A stretch of DNA of 64,000 nucleotides, taken from positions 21,430,026 to 21,494,025 of the forward strand of contig OX411543.1 of NCBI GenBank assembly GCA_948146395.1, read 5' to 3'. A program made the translations under genes and the position numbers. Below the pieces are notes generated by a model, which ran no database searches, was not told the origin of the DNA, and was given only the letters and a program-made list of their open reading frames with translations. Each line of letters opens with the position of its first letter. Positions within the stretch are counted from its first letter, which is position 1. Below are positions 10,222 to 21,489 of this stretch, piece by piece. This DNA comes from Fragum whitleyi (taxonomy: Eukaryota > Mollusca > Bivalvia > Cardiida > Cardiidae).

Positions 10222-10268
10222 AAAACTTGTAACTAAATAGGAAGTTACAACTGTTTTGTATTGAGCAG
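10222..10268. repeat. Family-K hairpin fragment
   Basis: ACTTGTAACTAAATAGGAAGTTACAACTG and the following TTTTGTATTGAGC match the family-K stem, with the left arm partly lost. Confidence 0.45.
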
Positions 10269-10479
10269 AGCCATTGATATGGTAGGATAACATGATCACA
10301 AACAAACAGATGTTGTTTTGTTGGCAACCCCCAAAAAACATGCTCTTGTTTTGTAGCTATAAATGTCAAGTAATATGCCCCTCCTAGGGTGCAAACGAAA
10401 GACCGAAGACGTAAACCCTCATAAAATCATCCCCTTTCCGCTACTAGGTGTCGTTACATATTAATGTCATGGTGGTGCA

Positions 10480-10640
10480 GGAGATGTAGTACCTTTGTTA
10501 GCATCCTGACAAAATATGTCATAATTAGTGGATGTGTCAGCTTCGGGGCTTTCTGTCATTTATTGCCGGCTTTTGTTAAAAGACAATGAAATAATTATGA
10601 CAAATGGAGATATAATGCTACCACCATCAAAAGTTTTGGT
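10480..10640. promoter_or_regulatory. Candidate conserved non-coding element with homeodomain-like inverted sites
   Basis: TGTCATAATTA at 10517-10527 and its exact reverse complement TAATTATGACA at 10592-10602 bracket mixed-composition sequence including TTATTGCCGGC. TAATTA is the core of many homeodomain binding sites. The sequence is not repetitive elsewhere in the window. This is inference only; conservation is untested. Confidence 0.25.
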
Positions 10641-10857
10641 TAATGTCTAGATATTTTCAGACTCATTGTTAATTTTTACTGCTAATTGTGTTTTCACTCC
10701 CTTTCCATAACACTCTAAAGAAAAAAAAATGTAATTGCCTATATGTTTATAGGTGTGTGTCATATAACCAGCTGGGCAAAGTCAAATATCTGAAATTCTT
10801 CTCTGTAGTTCAATATTTTGTTTTAAAGCTTATTTCAAGAAATTCAAATATAAACAT

Positions 10858-10900
10858 AATATGTGCAGACTTGTCTTTGTCTACTCCACCTGAGAAATCA
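10858..10900. mobile_element. Family-B fragment
   Basis: ATGTGCAGACTTGTCTTTGT followed by CTCCACCTG matches the right half of the family-B core (9151-9180). The ends are missing. Confidence 0.4.
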
Positions 10901-11552
10901 ATGAAAGAAAGGTATCAAATGGTTCAGAAAAACAAAATTAAAAAAATCCATGAGATTAGTGAAAATTCAAAGATGTAAACCAAATTTGTAACACTGTTTT
11001 CCAATTAAAGTTGGGATTTCTAAGAAATATTCCCTGCGTAATCCTCGTAATTACGCCTTTAGAACTCATGTCACATTCTATCTTGGTAATCGAAACAAGT
11101 TTTTCAATAACATCTTAAGCTGAAATGCTTCGGAAGAAAAAAATTAGTCCTAATTACTCGAGAAGAAGTCTTAAAATCAATAACCCGCCTCATAAACAAT
11201 CGAGAAGGGGGGATAAAATTCCCTCAGAAACTGTATCTGGCAATACAAGAAAAGATGATGATGTTTTACGATTTTCAATATTTCAGGCTGTTAGAGGAAC
11301 AAAATCTTGGTTCACCTCAATTTGGCAATTGCAAACTCAGACAGTTACAAAAAAACCATTAAAATGTGTGTTTGAAATCCAGGCTATGCCACTGATCATG
11401 TTGGTCAATAATATCCTAGGGAAAGGCATTTCAGAGCTTGAAAGGTTTTTAAAAATCACATAAAACACATTTTCAAATTGAACTGTAGAGATATAATCAT
11501 GGACTGAAGCCTGTATATTATTCTTGTATTGGACAGAAAATAATGGGGTAGA
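10901..11552. other. No gene recognised
   Basis: A 112-codon plus-strand frame (11125-11463) and a 104-codon antisense frame (11337-11651) overlap here. Neither has a recognisable domain, and both have the composition expected of chance frames. Confidence 0.4.
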
Positions 11553-11602
11553 GGCAAATGTATTGTAAGTGTCTATATTTGTAAATGCACTTACAATATT
11601 TT
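11553..11602. repeat. Family-K hairpin (diverged)
   Basis: TATTGTAAGTGTCTATATTT is mirrored by AAATGCACTTACAATATT. Same stem as 22781-22854. Confidence 0.5.
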
Positions 11603-12090
11603 CCCACGGACGGACCCTGAAAATAACAATCATAAGTTTCCTTCCAATCATGTTCTTGAAGCTGTCAATAAATTGATACCGTGGAGTGTGCTTGTTGTGT
11701 GATCTATGTTACGCTACGTTTGATTTGCAATCCATACCGCCACGATTTCTGGCGAGAACAATTGGTAATGTCCAGAAATTACAAGTCTCAATCATGATAC
11801 AGCTCTGAGCTTCAGAAAGAGAGGATAAATTCAATTACAAGTCTGTGTTGTTACATTTTGCAATTCCGGGCTTTGGCACCAAGCACCTTTATATCCTGTG
11901 TTGGTATCTGAAGTACATATAAGATTAAATTTATTTAGTCAAGTTGTGTAATTTGGTGTGTTAACTTTTAAAAATTTTTGGGTTCATTGAAAAGTTAGTC
12001 GGCAATAATCGTGAACCAGTGCAAATAACTGTATTCTAAACCGAATGGATTCACATGCTTAGAGAAAGTAAATACATTTCATCGTTGGGT
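11603..12090. other. No gene recognised; complex-composition segment at 11690-11890
   Basis: Less AT-rich than its surroundings and not repeated in the window. Contains two ATTACAAGTCT copies (about 11780 and 11837). A regulatory element is possible but unsupported. Confidence 0.3.
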
Positions 12091-12148
12091 TACCAAACCC
12101 TCATAACTTCAGCTTAGACAAGCTGAAGGTACAAGGATTTGCTTACCA
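12091..12148. repeat. Family-M short hairpin repeat (diverged)
   Basis: AACTTCAGCTTAGACAAGCTGAAGGTACAAGG has TTCAGCTT/AAGCTGAA arms and is flanked by an ACCAAACCC-like segment and CTTACC. Confidence 0.5.
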
Positions 12149-12351
12149 ACCAATGCTTTACAGTCTCAAGTTAATGATGTTGACTATCTTTAGAAGTAAA
12201 TAATAATGAATTAAAGCTGATTAACCTTAACCTTAAGTGCATGGACCCGTTACTTAGGCTCCACCCTGCCAGGAAAAAAATTGTGGATTAAACATTTGGC
12301 ATGATTGACCTTGATCATGTAAAAACAATTTTAAATGAATCAGACAATACA

Positions 12352-12590
12352 TTTGTGACCGGTCATACAAAAGGAGACCATCTGGGAACTCTGTAAATTG
12401 AATATTTGAAAAGATCGGGTCCGGCCTAGCCAGAAGTTGCTTTTCAAAAATTCTTTCACTGAGAGGTAAATTGGTCAATTTGAAAAGAAGTGAAGTGCCA
12501 AAAATTTTTTTGTCAGTCTGGGCAGTCTTACTATAGTCGACACATTGAGCACTACCCAGATTGTCCCTTTTTGCACGATGGTTCACATAT
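12352..12590. mobile_element. Family-P inverted-repeat element (diverged)
   Basis: Left GTGACCGGTCATACAAAAGG then GACCATCTGGG; right CTACCCAGATTGTCCC then GTTCACAT, inverted relative to each other. Better copies are at 21235 and 26662. The 119-codon minus-strand frame covering this region is not a gene. Confidence 0.55.
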
Positions 12591-12597
12591 GTGTGTG

Positions 12598-12609
12598 TGG
12601 GGGGGGGGC
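12598..12609. repeat. G homopolymer
   Basis: About 11 consecutive G after a TGTGTGTG run. Confidence 0.8.
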
Positions 12610-14391
12610 ACAAAAGGAACTTATTGATGCTTACCTCTCACTCCCATGACTTCAACATCATGTATACACCAAAGACACTTTTCCCAGACAAATAAAAGGA
12701 AGAGCTTTGTACATAATGCTAGTTACAATCTATTCTTGCCATTAAGGGATATTACAGTAGGCTTGTCATTAAACTGTATGGATACAAAAATTACTGTATT
12801 TTATATCAAATATTGATCAACAGGCACCAATTTGAGAATGAAATTAAGCACAAAATAAATTAAATTCTGAGTTATCAAAAGTAAATCATTGCACCTGTGA
12901 TCATTTCATAATGACATGCCTGTGTGATGCATTAGATAGGGTCAGGAAGTTATTCACACCAAATTCCTACAATGGTGCCGAAATGTAAGGCTTACTAAGG
13001 CTAGAAACAATGTCTTATCAGCAATTTATATATTCCCATAATCCAGTTATCACTGAATCTCAGTGTGCATTGATCCCTTGGCAATGCTTTATCTTGGTGA
13101 GAATCCACGAGCATCTAGGAAACTTTTTATGTTTTATCGACATCCCTGACATCACCTTCATCAGTGGTAGTCATGCATTTCCATCATTTGTCTAGCTGTT
13201 GTTTATCGCTGTATGTTATTAACCCTTTATAATGACACAATATACCTTTAATCCTTGGTTAAATTTCTCAAAAGGTTTTGTCTTCTACAATATACTGGGG
13301 GGGAATTTGTGATAGCTTTAGTTGAAGGATGCTTCAGTATGTACATGTGCAAATCCAGGGTTGGGGACAAAAACACATAACCCCCTCCCAAAATTTGGCA
13401 AATGACAAAGATTTTATTGTCAAGTCAGAAATTTAGCAACCATTGTATCATTTAGTCAGTGGTCAATCTTATGTCATAATTACAGCTTTTCTTGAGTGAA
13501 TGTTTCAACATTTTGCCAGCCAAATGAGGAATTTAATAGAACACTTTTGTTAGAACCCACTTTTTTTTATCCTGGAAAACAAAGGCTTATATAATATTTA
13601 TATTAGTGTGTATAAGGTTAAGCCAAGTCCATGCAGTTATGAAGCCAGACAGTTTACACAGACTTCATAAGGAGTCAAGTGTTCAATTTTCTGGGCAATA
13701 TGTTTTATTCAACAGCTTCTGTGTTACCTATCCCTATAGCCCTTCAAAAATAAATCAGATAATGTGTAAGAGGAAATCTTACATTTTGTACCCTGAGAAC
13801 CATTTCCAATAAGTTTCTTTCAAGCTGTGGTATAACTTTGACATTTGGATTGAAAAATATTAAAGGGAAATAATTTATATTTAACATAAACCTGTTGCTA
13901 TTAGACTTTTTTCACATCATTGATAGAATTTACATAAGGGTACCGCCATATGCCCAACACCACTACACAGTATTTACATGCAGTCAATTTAGCTTATCAA
14001 TACCCTATCACTTGAATTACTCAAAGTACTTTGTTTCTGAGCTGTCACTGAGGAGATGCACTTCCTGTTTCAGATTGTTTCTGATTGGGCCAATTTGAAT
14101 CAGATGGCAGATGAAATTCTTTGTGTGGCTGCAAAAAAACAATTGCAGTCTGGAAAGATTAAGATTATCAGCCCAACAACTTAAAAACTTCTTTCATGTT
14201 TAAAATGTTTGAAGGATATAGATTCATTTTGCAAGTTAATTGGTCAAGTAGTGTTCTATAGCTGAATGAGCCTTCAAAAATGAATTATGACTTCTTCATA
14301 ACGAAAACAACATAAATCACAGTTCAAATAATCTGATGGCTAAACGATCCCACACCAAAGGTGCACTGAACATTAGCCTACAGGTAGGTTT
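12610..14391. other. No gene recognised (1.8 kb)
   Basis: AT-rich, with small scattered frames of 60-68 codons only. No repeat family, tRNA or coding signature found. Probably unique spacer or old decayed repeats. Confidence 0.45.
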
Positions 14392-14579
14392 AGAGCTACA
14401 GGTAATAGAGGTATTTTAGATTTTAGGGTCAAATATTGTAACAAGTCATACACAAAACCTAGTGTTTTTGGGTACTCATTTGAATCATCTCATTGAGATG
14501 ATTCAAATGAGTATCCACAACTTGGGATTTTGTTGAAAAATGATTATTTTAGACTGGTATTAAGTCCTCTGTAGGCTCA
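14392..14579. mobile_element. Family-C palindromic MITE
   Basis: Left end AGAGCTACAGGTAATAGAGG. The centre is a long near-perfect palindrome at about 14470-14513 built on GAATCATCTCATTGAGATGATTC, and the right arm is eroded. Confidence 0.75.
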
Positions 14580-14599
14580 TACCTGGTGGTATTATTTAC

Positions 14600-15018
14600 C
14601 TGTATTGCTGTAAGTTACCTGCTAATTGCTATGATCTCGTCCACTTGGTTGACATAAGCCCCACACTTTGCTGACAGATTGACCTGGCTGATCAAGCTTT
14701 AAATGTCATTGAGCATAATCTATGAGCTGACTTGTCATCATTAATGAGATATATGCAACCTGCTACAATATGTCCAGTTTGTGACTTATGGCTCTTCTAG
14801 TGCATTGCTGTCGACTTGAAACTGCAATGAAACAATCTATTCTCTTGCTCGTTAGACTTTAAATTTATTAGATGTTAGAACTTCTATCCTCAAATAAGAT
14901 CCAGTAATTGACAATGTTCTGTTAACAGTAAAATGATTGACAGAGTACTTAGGGTACCATGATATATTTTTTACATAATTTCTGACCTTTGGAGTCTTTT
15001 TAAATGCATACATTTGGT
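14600..15018. other. No gene recognised; possible regulatory-type sequence at 14600-14790
   Basis: Mixed-composition, non-repeated segment with TTGACAT, GCTGACAG, TTGACCTGGC and CATTAATGAG motifs. Could be a conserved non-coding element, but nothing here proves it. Confidence 0.25.
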
Positions 15019-15247
15019 TTAAACCTTTGCTGTTTAATCCCTGCTTTTTACGTGCCTGTGATTTTATGATTGAGAAAACATTGTGAAAAAAAGAAGAAAT
15101 TGCTTCTGACAAGCAATTTTTCTTTTTCCACACTATTTTCTACCGTACTGGATGGTTATTTTTCAAATTAAATCCACTTTAAATTTTCGTCTGCAAAACC
15201 TTTGAATTTGGACAGGTCCAAAATTTTGTAAAACAGGAAAGGGTTAA
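15019..15247 (-). mobile_element. Family-A piggyBac-like MITE, intact ends
   Basis: TTAA at 15019-15022 and 15244-15247. The left terminus ACCTTTGCTGTTTAATCC and right AACAGGAAAGGG form the inverted repeat. The central hairpin is at about 15095-15127. Same orientation as the next copy 260 bp downstream. Confidence 0.9.
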
Positions 15248-15506
15248 ATACATACATTCTGTCTGGGCCAAATGTTTTATGTTACATTTTCTGGTGGACA
15301 GATTATTTGGATGAATGGATTGTTTGTACCTGTGTACATATAGTGTAACCTGCAAGTATGTAACCAATCTATTGGCAATTAACTAATTACATGCCATAGT
15401 AAACCTTGAAACAGGTACACTATCCACTGCCTCCCACTTTCCTCACACAGTGCAGGTACCAGTAATGTTGTCTGGAATGAGATTGAAAATGAATTTCAAA
15501 GTGAAC

Positions 15507-15735
15507 TTAACCTGTTGCTGTTTGATCCCTGCTTTTTAGGTGCCTGTGATTTTATGATTTAGAAAACATTGTGAAAAAAGAAGAAATTGCTTCTGACAAG
15601 CAATTTCTTCTTTTTCCACACTATTGTCTACCCTACTGAATGGTTATTTTTCAAATTAAATCCATTTTAAATTTTCGTCTGCAAAACCTTTGAATTTGGA
15701 CAGGTCAAAAATTTTGTAAAACAGGATAGGGTTAA
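15507..15735 (-). mobile_element. Family-A piggyBac-like MITE, intact ends
   Basis: TTAA at 15507-15510 and 15732-15735, 229 bp overall. AAGAAATTGCTTCTGACAAGCAATTTCTT hairpin at about 15583-15611. A few substitutions separate it from the 15.0 kb copy, so the pair is two insertions or an old duplication. Confidence 0.9.
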
Positions 15736-15888
15736 AGCATATTGATACCCCTAATATTACTACTACTTGTATGGTTTCAAGTCATGACTAATGTTACACA
15801 TTAGTCTTTTGGTCAGCGTTACATATCTTTTGGACCCCATTATAGACCACATCAGTCTCTCGAAACTGTAAAGGGAATCAAGGGGCTT

Positions 15889-15940
15889 GCTCAAAACTTT
15901 TGTAAACTTTTGTAATAGGCATTTACAATAGCTTTGCACT
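15889..15940. repeat. Family-K hairpin (diverged)
   Basis: GCTCAAAACTTTTGTAA and TTTACAATAGCTTTGCACT match the outer parts of the family-K stem. Confidence 0.4.
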
Positions 15941-17099
15941 AACACCTAAAAAAACATAAAAAGGTTTTTCAACAATTACTATTCTTTAGTTAAATGAATT
16001 TTCTAAATTTCAGAGTTAACAGTTAGGTTAATTTTAGGACAACACTGATGAGCAAGTCAAGGTAAAGTTGCATAACCCCTTTCATTTCATTTGATATACA
16101 AGATTCACTCTCATAGAAGGTCAAGTGAAGAACTCCTGTAGAGTTAAATACTCAGACTAACTCTCTTACAGGATTAAAAGAAAATGTAAAGCACCTGTTC
16201 AAAGATAAAACAGTTTGACCCAGGCTCTAATGACCCTCTATGACTAGACAATTTTCATAATCCTACTTAGTATTAGCATTTTTTAAACTTAAACCCAGGT
16301 CAATGTACTATATTTATTGTTTTAATCAAAGTTGCAAGCTCTTTAATTTGTTAGCTCAGTATAATGAAGCTTTTATTTATTTATCAGTAATTCTTTCCTT
16401 ATCTGAAAAATAATATATGACCATTACATGCTCAGATGTTCACTCAAGTACTTTACTGTTTATAACATTCTGTATTATCTTTCCCAATCAGTCAATAATT
16501 CTCTCCAGAAATAAGAGATTGGGTGATTCTCTATGAAGGCATGTCATGATACACGGCTTATATCATAGTTTACAGTTAGCCTGTCAGACATATGGATCTT
16601 CTCTTAGGTTTGCTCTGGATTTTCCCAGAAATTTCTTAAAATATTCTAGGCTAATTTCTTTACATTTCTGTCAATTCTATAATGTTGGTACTCATTTGAA
16701 TGGTCTGGTTTAGAAAATTCATATGAACACCATTAGTATGGCATTGGTCTAAAGAACTTAGAAATCTATTTTGATGATATTGATGCATCATCAATATCAT
16801 GAGCAATGTTATTAACACCCTTGGATGGTTTATTGCAGGATATCTGCCCACTGGTCAAGTGGTCAGTGTTAGGATAAATAGATAACTAGAGTGTGAATAG
16901 ATTTATGGTCTTTGAGGTACAAACCTGGCGCCATTAGTATTCTAACGGTCCAATTGGTCTAGAGATTGTCAAAGTCTTGGAAGAAGTTGACTTGCTTTGA
17001 TAGGTAACTGTACTTTCAAAATTATCCCAACCAAGAGACCAAGCAGTCTGCAAGGACTAGACAACTAGCAATTATGTTTGGCAATCATGTAAAGCTATT
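15941..17099. other. No gene recognised; small palindromes
   Basis: A short palindrome ATGATATTGATG/CATCAATATCAT sits at about 16776-16802, and a scrap resembling the family-C stem (GGTACTCATTTGAATGG) at about 16687-16703. Nothing coding. Confidence 0.4.
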
Positions 17100-17812
17100 T
17101 TTAGCTCCACTGGCTGAAAGCCACAGGGGCTATTGTCATGGCGTTGTGTCCGTCGTGCATCAGTCCGTCCCTGCGTCAGTGCATCCGGTCGTAAACTTTT
17201 TCTATTAAAATCTTCTCTTCAGAAAGTACTGGATGAATCTCAACCAAACTTCACAGAAATGATCCTTGGGTGACCTTCTTTCAAAGGTATTCAAGAAATT
17301 TTGATCCAATGAAAAACATGGATTTAATGGGCGTGGCCAATTTCCAAATATGGTAAAAAGCGAGTTTTGTCAGATTCTAATTGATGGATACCAATGAAAT
17401 TTTACATGAATGATCCTTGTATGACCCTTTATCAGTCTGCCAAAAATTATTGTGATGAGATGAAAAATATGTATTTTATGGGCGGAGGTCATTATTCTAT
17501 GTGTTATATAGTTGAAACTTTGAAAATCATTTGCTTTAAATGTAATTAATGAAAACCAATGAAATTTTACATGAATGATCCTTGAGTGACCCTTTATCAG
17601 TCTACAAAAAATTATTGTGATCAGATGAAAATATGCATTTTATGGGCAGATGTCATTTCTCTATATGTTATATAGTTGAAACTTTGAAAATCATTTTCAA
17701 CATCAGTAGAATCCAAAATATCTAAAAGTCTAGTCAAAACTTTTATTGCTTTACAAGAATTTCAAGCCTGTGGAGCGACTCAAACCATTCATGGCTTTCT
17801 AGTTCATTGAGA
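17100..17812 (+). mobile_element. Pearl-like element (TTTAGCTCCACTGGC type), short form
   Basis: Begins TTAGCTCCACTGGCTGAAAG, then a reduced GTCCGTCGTGC tract (17147-17190), then body units containing TACATGAATGATCCTTG and CATTTTATGGGC repeated about every 165-180 bp, and ends GTGGAGCGAC...CATGGCTTTCTAGT. Same family as 43935-45248 but with fewer units and a degenerate microsatellite. Helentron-like non-autonomous element. Confidence 0.8.
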
Positions 17813-18335
17813 AGTATCTATCATTGACTCAATGATTATAAGTGGAAGAAAATCTTAAACATTTGAATAATGCATGAACAAATACTTAAGAAGAGACAAA
17901 ATCCAGGAACAATATATTCAAGAATAAATAAGTTGACAATTAATTGAGTATGTCCCAACTTTCACTTTCAATTTCTACTGTTGATGAAAATGTTACTCCT
18001 TTAGCCATCATTTTTGCAAAGTCAGCAGTTTGAAGCCAGAGTCTAGATATTTTGTATGATGCCCTTTCATTTGTCTTACTGGCCTCAATACTTAATGTTT
18101 GGAAGGGTCAAAATGATACATATGGTGTAAATTTAAGTTAAAGGCCTTCAATTCCAGGATGTTTATAAATCAAGGGGCAATGATAAAAGCACCATTTTGG
18201 ATTGTTTGTAAATCATGTTTCCACTTTGTATGGTGTTGTAGAGGTCAGAGGTTATCTACATTTAGTTCTGATAGAATGAATCTGCTGATGTTTAGAGTGT
18301 GTACTGTCAGGCCTCATGGCAAAAGGAGTTGTTTT
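17813..18335. other. No gene recognised
   Basis: Spacer with no repeat or coding signal. Confidence 0.4.
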
Positions 18336-18811
18336 TTAAGTCGCTTGCGCTCGCGCTGCGACTTATTGTGGCCGTACGAAGTTTTCTGGACAGGTCAAAG
18401 GTCAAAGACAGACCTCTTAACGTCTTCTGTATTTTTGTTTTGAGACAAAGTAGATCTCTGATTTCTTGTCCGCACTTTATGGTAATAAACATAACGAAAT
18501 AATGCCACATTTTGCGATCGTATGAAAGTTGTAGAAGAAATATACATCATATTTCTTAAACGCCATATGAGGCAGAGAAAGGATTTCAAAAAAACAAAAA
18601 CTAAACAACAAAAACACCGTAACCACACCTGTTTAATATGCAGTTACGAGTTTTTTCGTAAACCATTGAAAAAATAGTGCACTACGCGCAGTAATACAGA
18701 CGCGATTCAGAAAAAGACTAAACTAAACTAACTTCTCAGCGGACGACAAAAAATCCTATCAAAGGATTCCACCGGACGACAAGTTTTTCTAAGGCACGCG
18801 TCCCGACTTAT
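18336..18811. mobile_element. Candidate inverted-repeat element with GC-rich hairpin end
   Basis: AAGTCGCTTGCGCTCGCG...GCGACTT at 18338-18367 is a GC-rich hairpin. An inverted partner CACGCGTCCCGACTTA ends near 18811. Inside are GTACGAAGTTTTCTGGACAG and, near the far end, GGACGACAAGTTTTTCT. CpG-rich compared with flanks. Boundaries are tentative. Confidence 0.4.
18664..18715 (+). repeat. Dispersed repeat, copy 1 (with 20085-20133)
   Basis: CATTGAAAAAATAG, CGCGCAGTAATACAGACGCG matches CATTGAAAAAATAG, GCATGCGCAGTAATTCAGAC at 20.1 kb. CpG-rich. Confidence 0.5.
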
Positions 18812-19423
18812 AACCTCTCGGCTGTGTTTATGTATTTGATTGTTTACGTAAGTTAGGCTAACTGTCGCGTGAAAAATCGATAATAGCCATATCTGAAGTC
18901 CGATAGATGGGCGCGGTAGGCGTGGCGTTAATTGACGCCAACAGCCAATCGTAATCGGTTATTCGTAGACCTTGTAGGCGGAGCCTGACTATCAATGAAT
19001 TGAATCTAGACTCTGCCCGACAATGTGTTTTGGCGATTGTTAGGTATAAACGAAACACGTGAACTATTAATATATTGATCGAAGCAGTTGATTCACTAAT
19101 TATATACCGGTAATTGAATTCGAGCAGGGCCCCAATTTCGACGAAGACAATCGTAAGACAACATAATTGACCCGATTTGTTCGTAACAAGTAAATGATTA
19201 GTCCGTGTCCTTCGAACTGTCCCGATTCTCTTTTACCTTTTTTAAAATCGGTATTGACTTAAAACAATTATTTAATTAAAGAAATGTTCCGAAAAAACAC
19301 GAAACGAAATACCACTATCGGTGAATCTCTGAAACGCCGTGCATGTGCTTAATTCCGTCGGATACCGTATTTCGAAAATGGAAAGCTCCTGATCAGCCTA
19401 CTGATCAGACACGTGTTGAAATG
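18812..19423. other. CpG-rich stretch without an identifiable gene
   Basis: Contains GGGCGCGG, GGCGTGGCG, the palindrome TGGCGTTAATTGACGCCA (about 18921-18938), CCAATC and GGCGGAGCC. CpG is far denser than in most of the window. Could be a promoter-type island or a recent element not yet CpG-depleted; no transcript evidence. Confidence 0.35.

Positions 19424-19452
<29 letters not shown>
19424..19452 (+). repeat. A homopolymer (29 nt)
   Basis: Uninterrupted A run. It could be a retrotransposon tail, but the sequence upstream is not a recognised element. Confidence 0.9.
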
Positions 19453-19454
<2 letters not shown>

Positions 19455-20599
19455 AACACAAATCAAGAGACAAGTGGTTCGGAAAGTTTAATTATTTCAA
19501 TCTAAAAAAAAGAAAGAAAAAGAGAGAGATAACCAATGCAGTTCAAACACACAATCTTTTGTAATGAAAATGAATTCTGAATTTTTTCTCTCAATTGGCA
19601 ACATCTGCAAAGAGAAACATCGCATTGACTTATATGTTGAGATTTTTTAAAGTCTAAGTAAATACAATAACATTTTTTGACCTCTTTTTAACATCTGGCA
19701 AAAAGAAGATATGACTGTTTCAAAGACTTGCTTCTGTATTGGTTTTATATGGTTTTAAACTGAACCGGGAAAAGTTTTGTCATCTACTGACCCCATCTCC
19801 AAAAATGAATAAAAAAATATAAAAAGCATTGGGATAAAAGAAGAAAATGTTTTTTACAAGCAATTCTTTCTTTTCAATCAATGTTTTCCTTAAGATAACC
19901 ATTCTGGTGACTAAAACATTGGATTGTGTAGTAAAAGGTTAATAAATTGTTGTTTCAATATCATAGTTTTGCATGGTACAAAATCAACCCTCATAATGAT
20001 GGAATCTAACTTTTTTATGTTGGATCCAACTTTTTCTGGATTCCTGGAATCCTTCTTTCAAAACCCTAGTGAGAGCCCTGGAAAGCATTGAAAAAATAGT
20101 TCGCGCATGCGCAGTAATTCAGACACGCTCCCATATAGATTCTCGTCGGTTGATATTCGCTTCGTTTTGACAGAAACTCTGATTTAGGACCAAATAAAAT
20201 TAGATATTCTTAAAAATTTATCTATCAACATTTCTAGTCGATCGATAAAGAAGCATTATTCTTGAAAGAAGAATTTGATTCTATGGAATATTTCCCAGAT
20301 ATGAACAAATTTTCCACAAAATATTCCACCCACCAATGTTAAAATCCATCAAAGTCAAAATAAGGAGATATGGTGAAACTTGTGTTTTTTGTTTGTTAAA
20401 TACTTGAACCAGAATAGTGGAAACATTTTCATCTTTTTCACTTCGAAGATTATTATTCTGTTCAATGAAAACAGATGATTGTATTCATCCCGTCTCAAAA
20501 TGTCATTTGTGACAGAAAATAATAGGCCGGTTAGAAGTTTTTACAAGTATGTTTTATAATACCCCAGCAAAACTTTTTGTAGCTCCACTAAAAGAATGT
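19453..20599. other. No gene recognised; hairpin related to family A and repeat copy 2
   Basis: AAGAAGAAAATG...CAAGCAATTCTTTCTTTT near 19838-19880 is a degenerate form of the family-A central hairpin. CATTGAAAAAATAGTTCGCG at about 20088 is the second copy of the repeat at 18664. Confidence 0.4.
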
Positions 20600-20745
20600 C
20601 ACCCATATCGTGAACCTATGTAGAGGAATAGCAGGAGGCTCGGTTAGGGTATTGTGAAAGTACTGGTATGAAAAAACTAGCTCCAGTCGCTGCGGTATGA
20701 CCATAGCAGTTGAAAACGGCGTAAAACCCCAATAAACCATACCCC
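20600..20745 (+). mobile_element. tRNA-derived SINE (family S), 3' fragment
   Basis: GAACCTATGTAG, ATAGCAGGAGGCTCGG, AGTACTGGTATG, CGCTGCGGTATGACC and GGCGTAAAACCCC are the family-S body in order. The tRNA head is missing and the copy is heavily mutated. Confidence 0.6.
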
Positions 20746-20965
20746 CGCAAAACGATCGTCAGTGTTCTCCCCAGCCCAATAAGCTGTATCAGCCCCACTA
20801 CAGCTTCATCTAAAACAGTGTTATGCCCCTACAGCTTTAAAACTACCCCACCGCTTATTTTTTTCAAAATGGTCATCAAATAGAGAAATTTTAGTTATCT
20901 TATGTCAAAAACTGATGAAATAAGGCAAAACTGATGAATTAAGGCATTTTGTACAATAAATATGC

Positions 20966-21035
20966 ATAAAAACATTATTGGAAAAGAAGAAATTGCTCAA
21001 CATGAGCAATTTATTCTTTTCCTAAATGTTTTTAT
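20966..21035. repeat. Hairpin sharing its stem with family A
   Basis: AAAAACATTATTGG and GAAAAGAAGAAATTGCTCA are mirrored by TGAGCAATTTATTCTTTTC and CTAAATGTTTTT. The inner arm matches the family-A hairpin, but the outer sequence is different. Confidence 0.6.
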
Positions 21036-21234
21036 TCACATAATCACAATTACTTGCATAAACACTGTATTGTAAGCTTCCAACGATGCTGCCACTACAG
21101 CTTCCAATTGTTCTTAGGAGAACCCTGATTGTTTTAGGGGTTATACTGGCATCAGCCTGTCTGTCCGTCCATGTACAAATCTTGTCTTGCACATAGCTCA
21201 AATATTGATAAAGGTACATGTATAGTTGTGACCC

Positions 21235-21489
21235 ATCACACTCAAAGGGACCTTATGGCATGTGTGAAAAATATTGACCCTAGTCAGTCTGTACTGTCCG
21301 CGCAGCCAGACTAGGGCGGACACTTTTCACTTTTATGTAATTTTCTAAATCTGGGGTATTTACCCTATCTTACTCTGTATTCACTTTTCGCATACGGGAT
21401 TTGGTTAACCTGCGATGGGTCTGACAAGTTTGTCAAAATTTGGATTTTTGGAGTTCGGATAAGGTCCCATTTAGCGTGACAGGTCACAA
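21235..21489. mobile_element. Family-P inverted-repeat element
   Basis: Left TTGTGACCCATCACACTCAA then AGGGACCTTATGG; right GATAAGGTCCCATTTAGCGT then GACAGGTCACAA. The inner arms contain TAGTCAGTCTG and CAGACTAGGGC. Same layout as 26662-26925. Confidence 0.7.

Noticed and set aside
11125..11463. 112-codon plus-strand frame, lysine- and arginine-rich
   Set aside because: No domain recognised, overlapped by an antisense frame of similar length, and no splice or start context.
12254..12613. 119-codon minus-strand open frame
   Set aside because: Covers a family-P inverted-repeat element; no recognisable domain.
19343..19564. Lysine-rich 73-codon frame
   Set aside because: Translation of a 29-nt A homopolymer.
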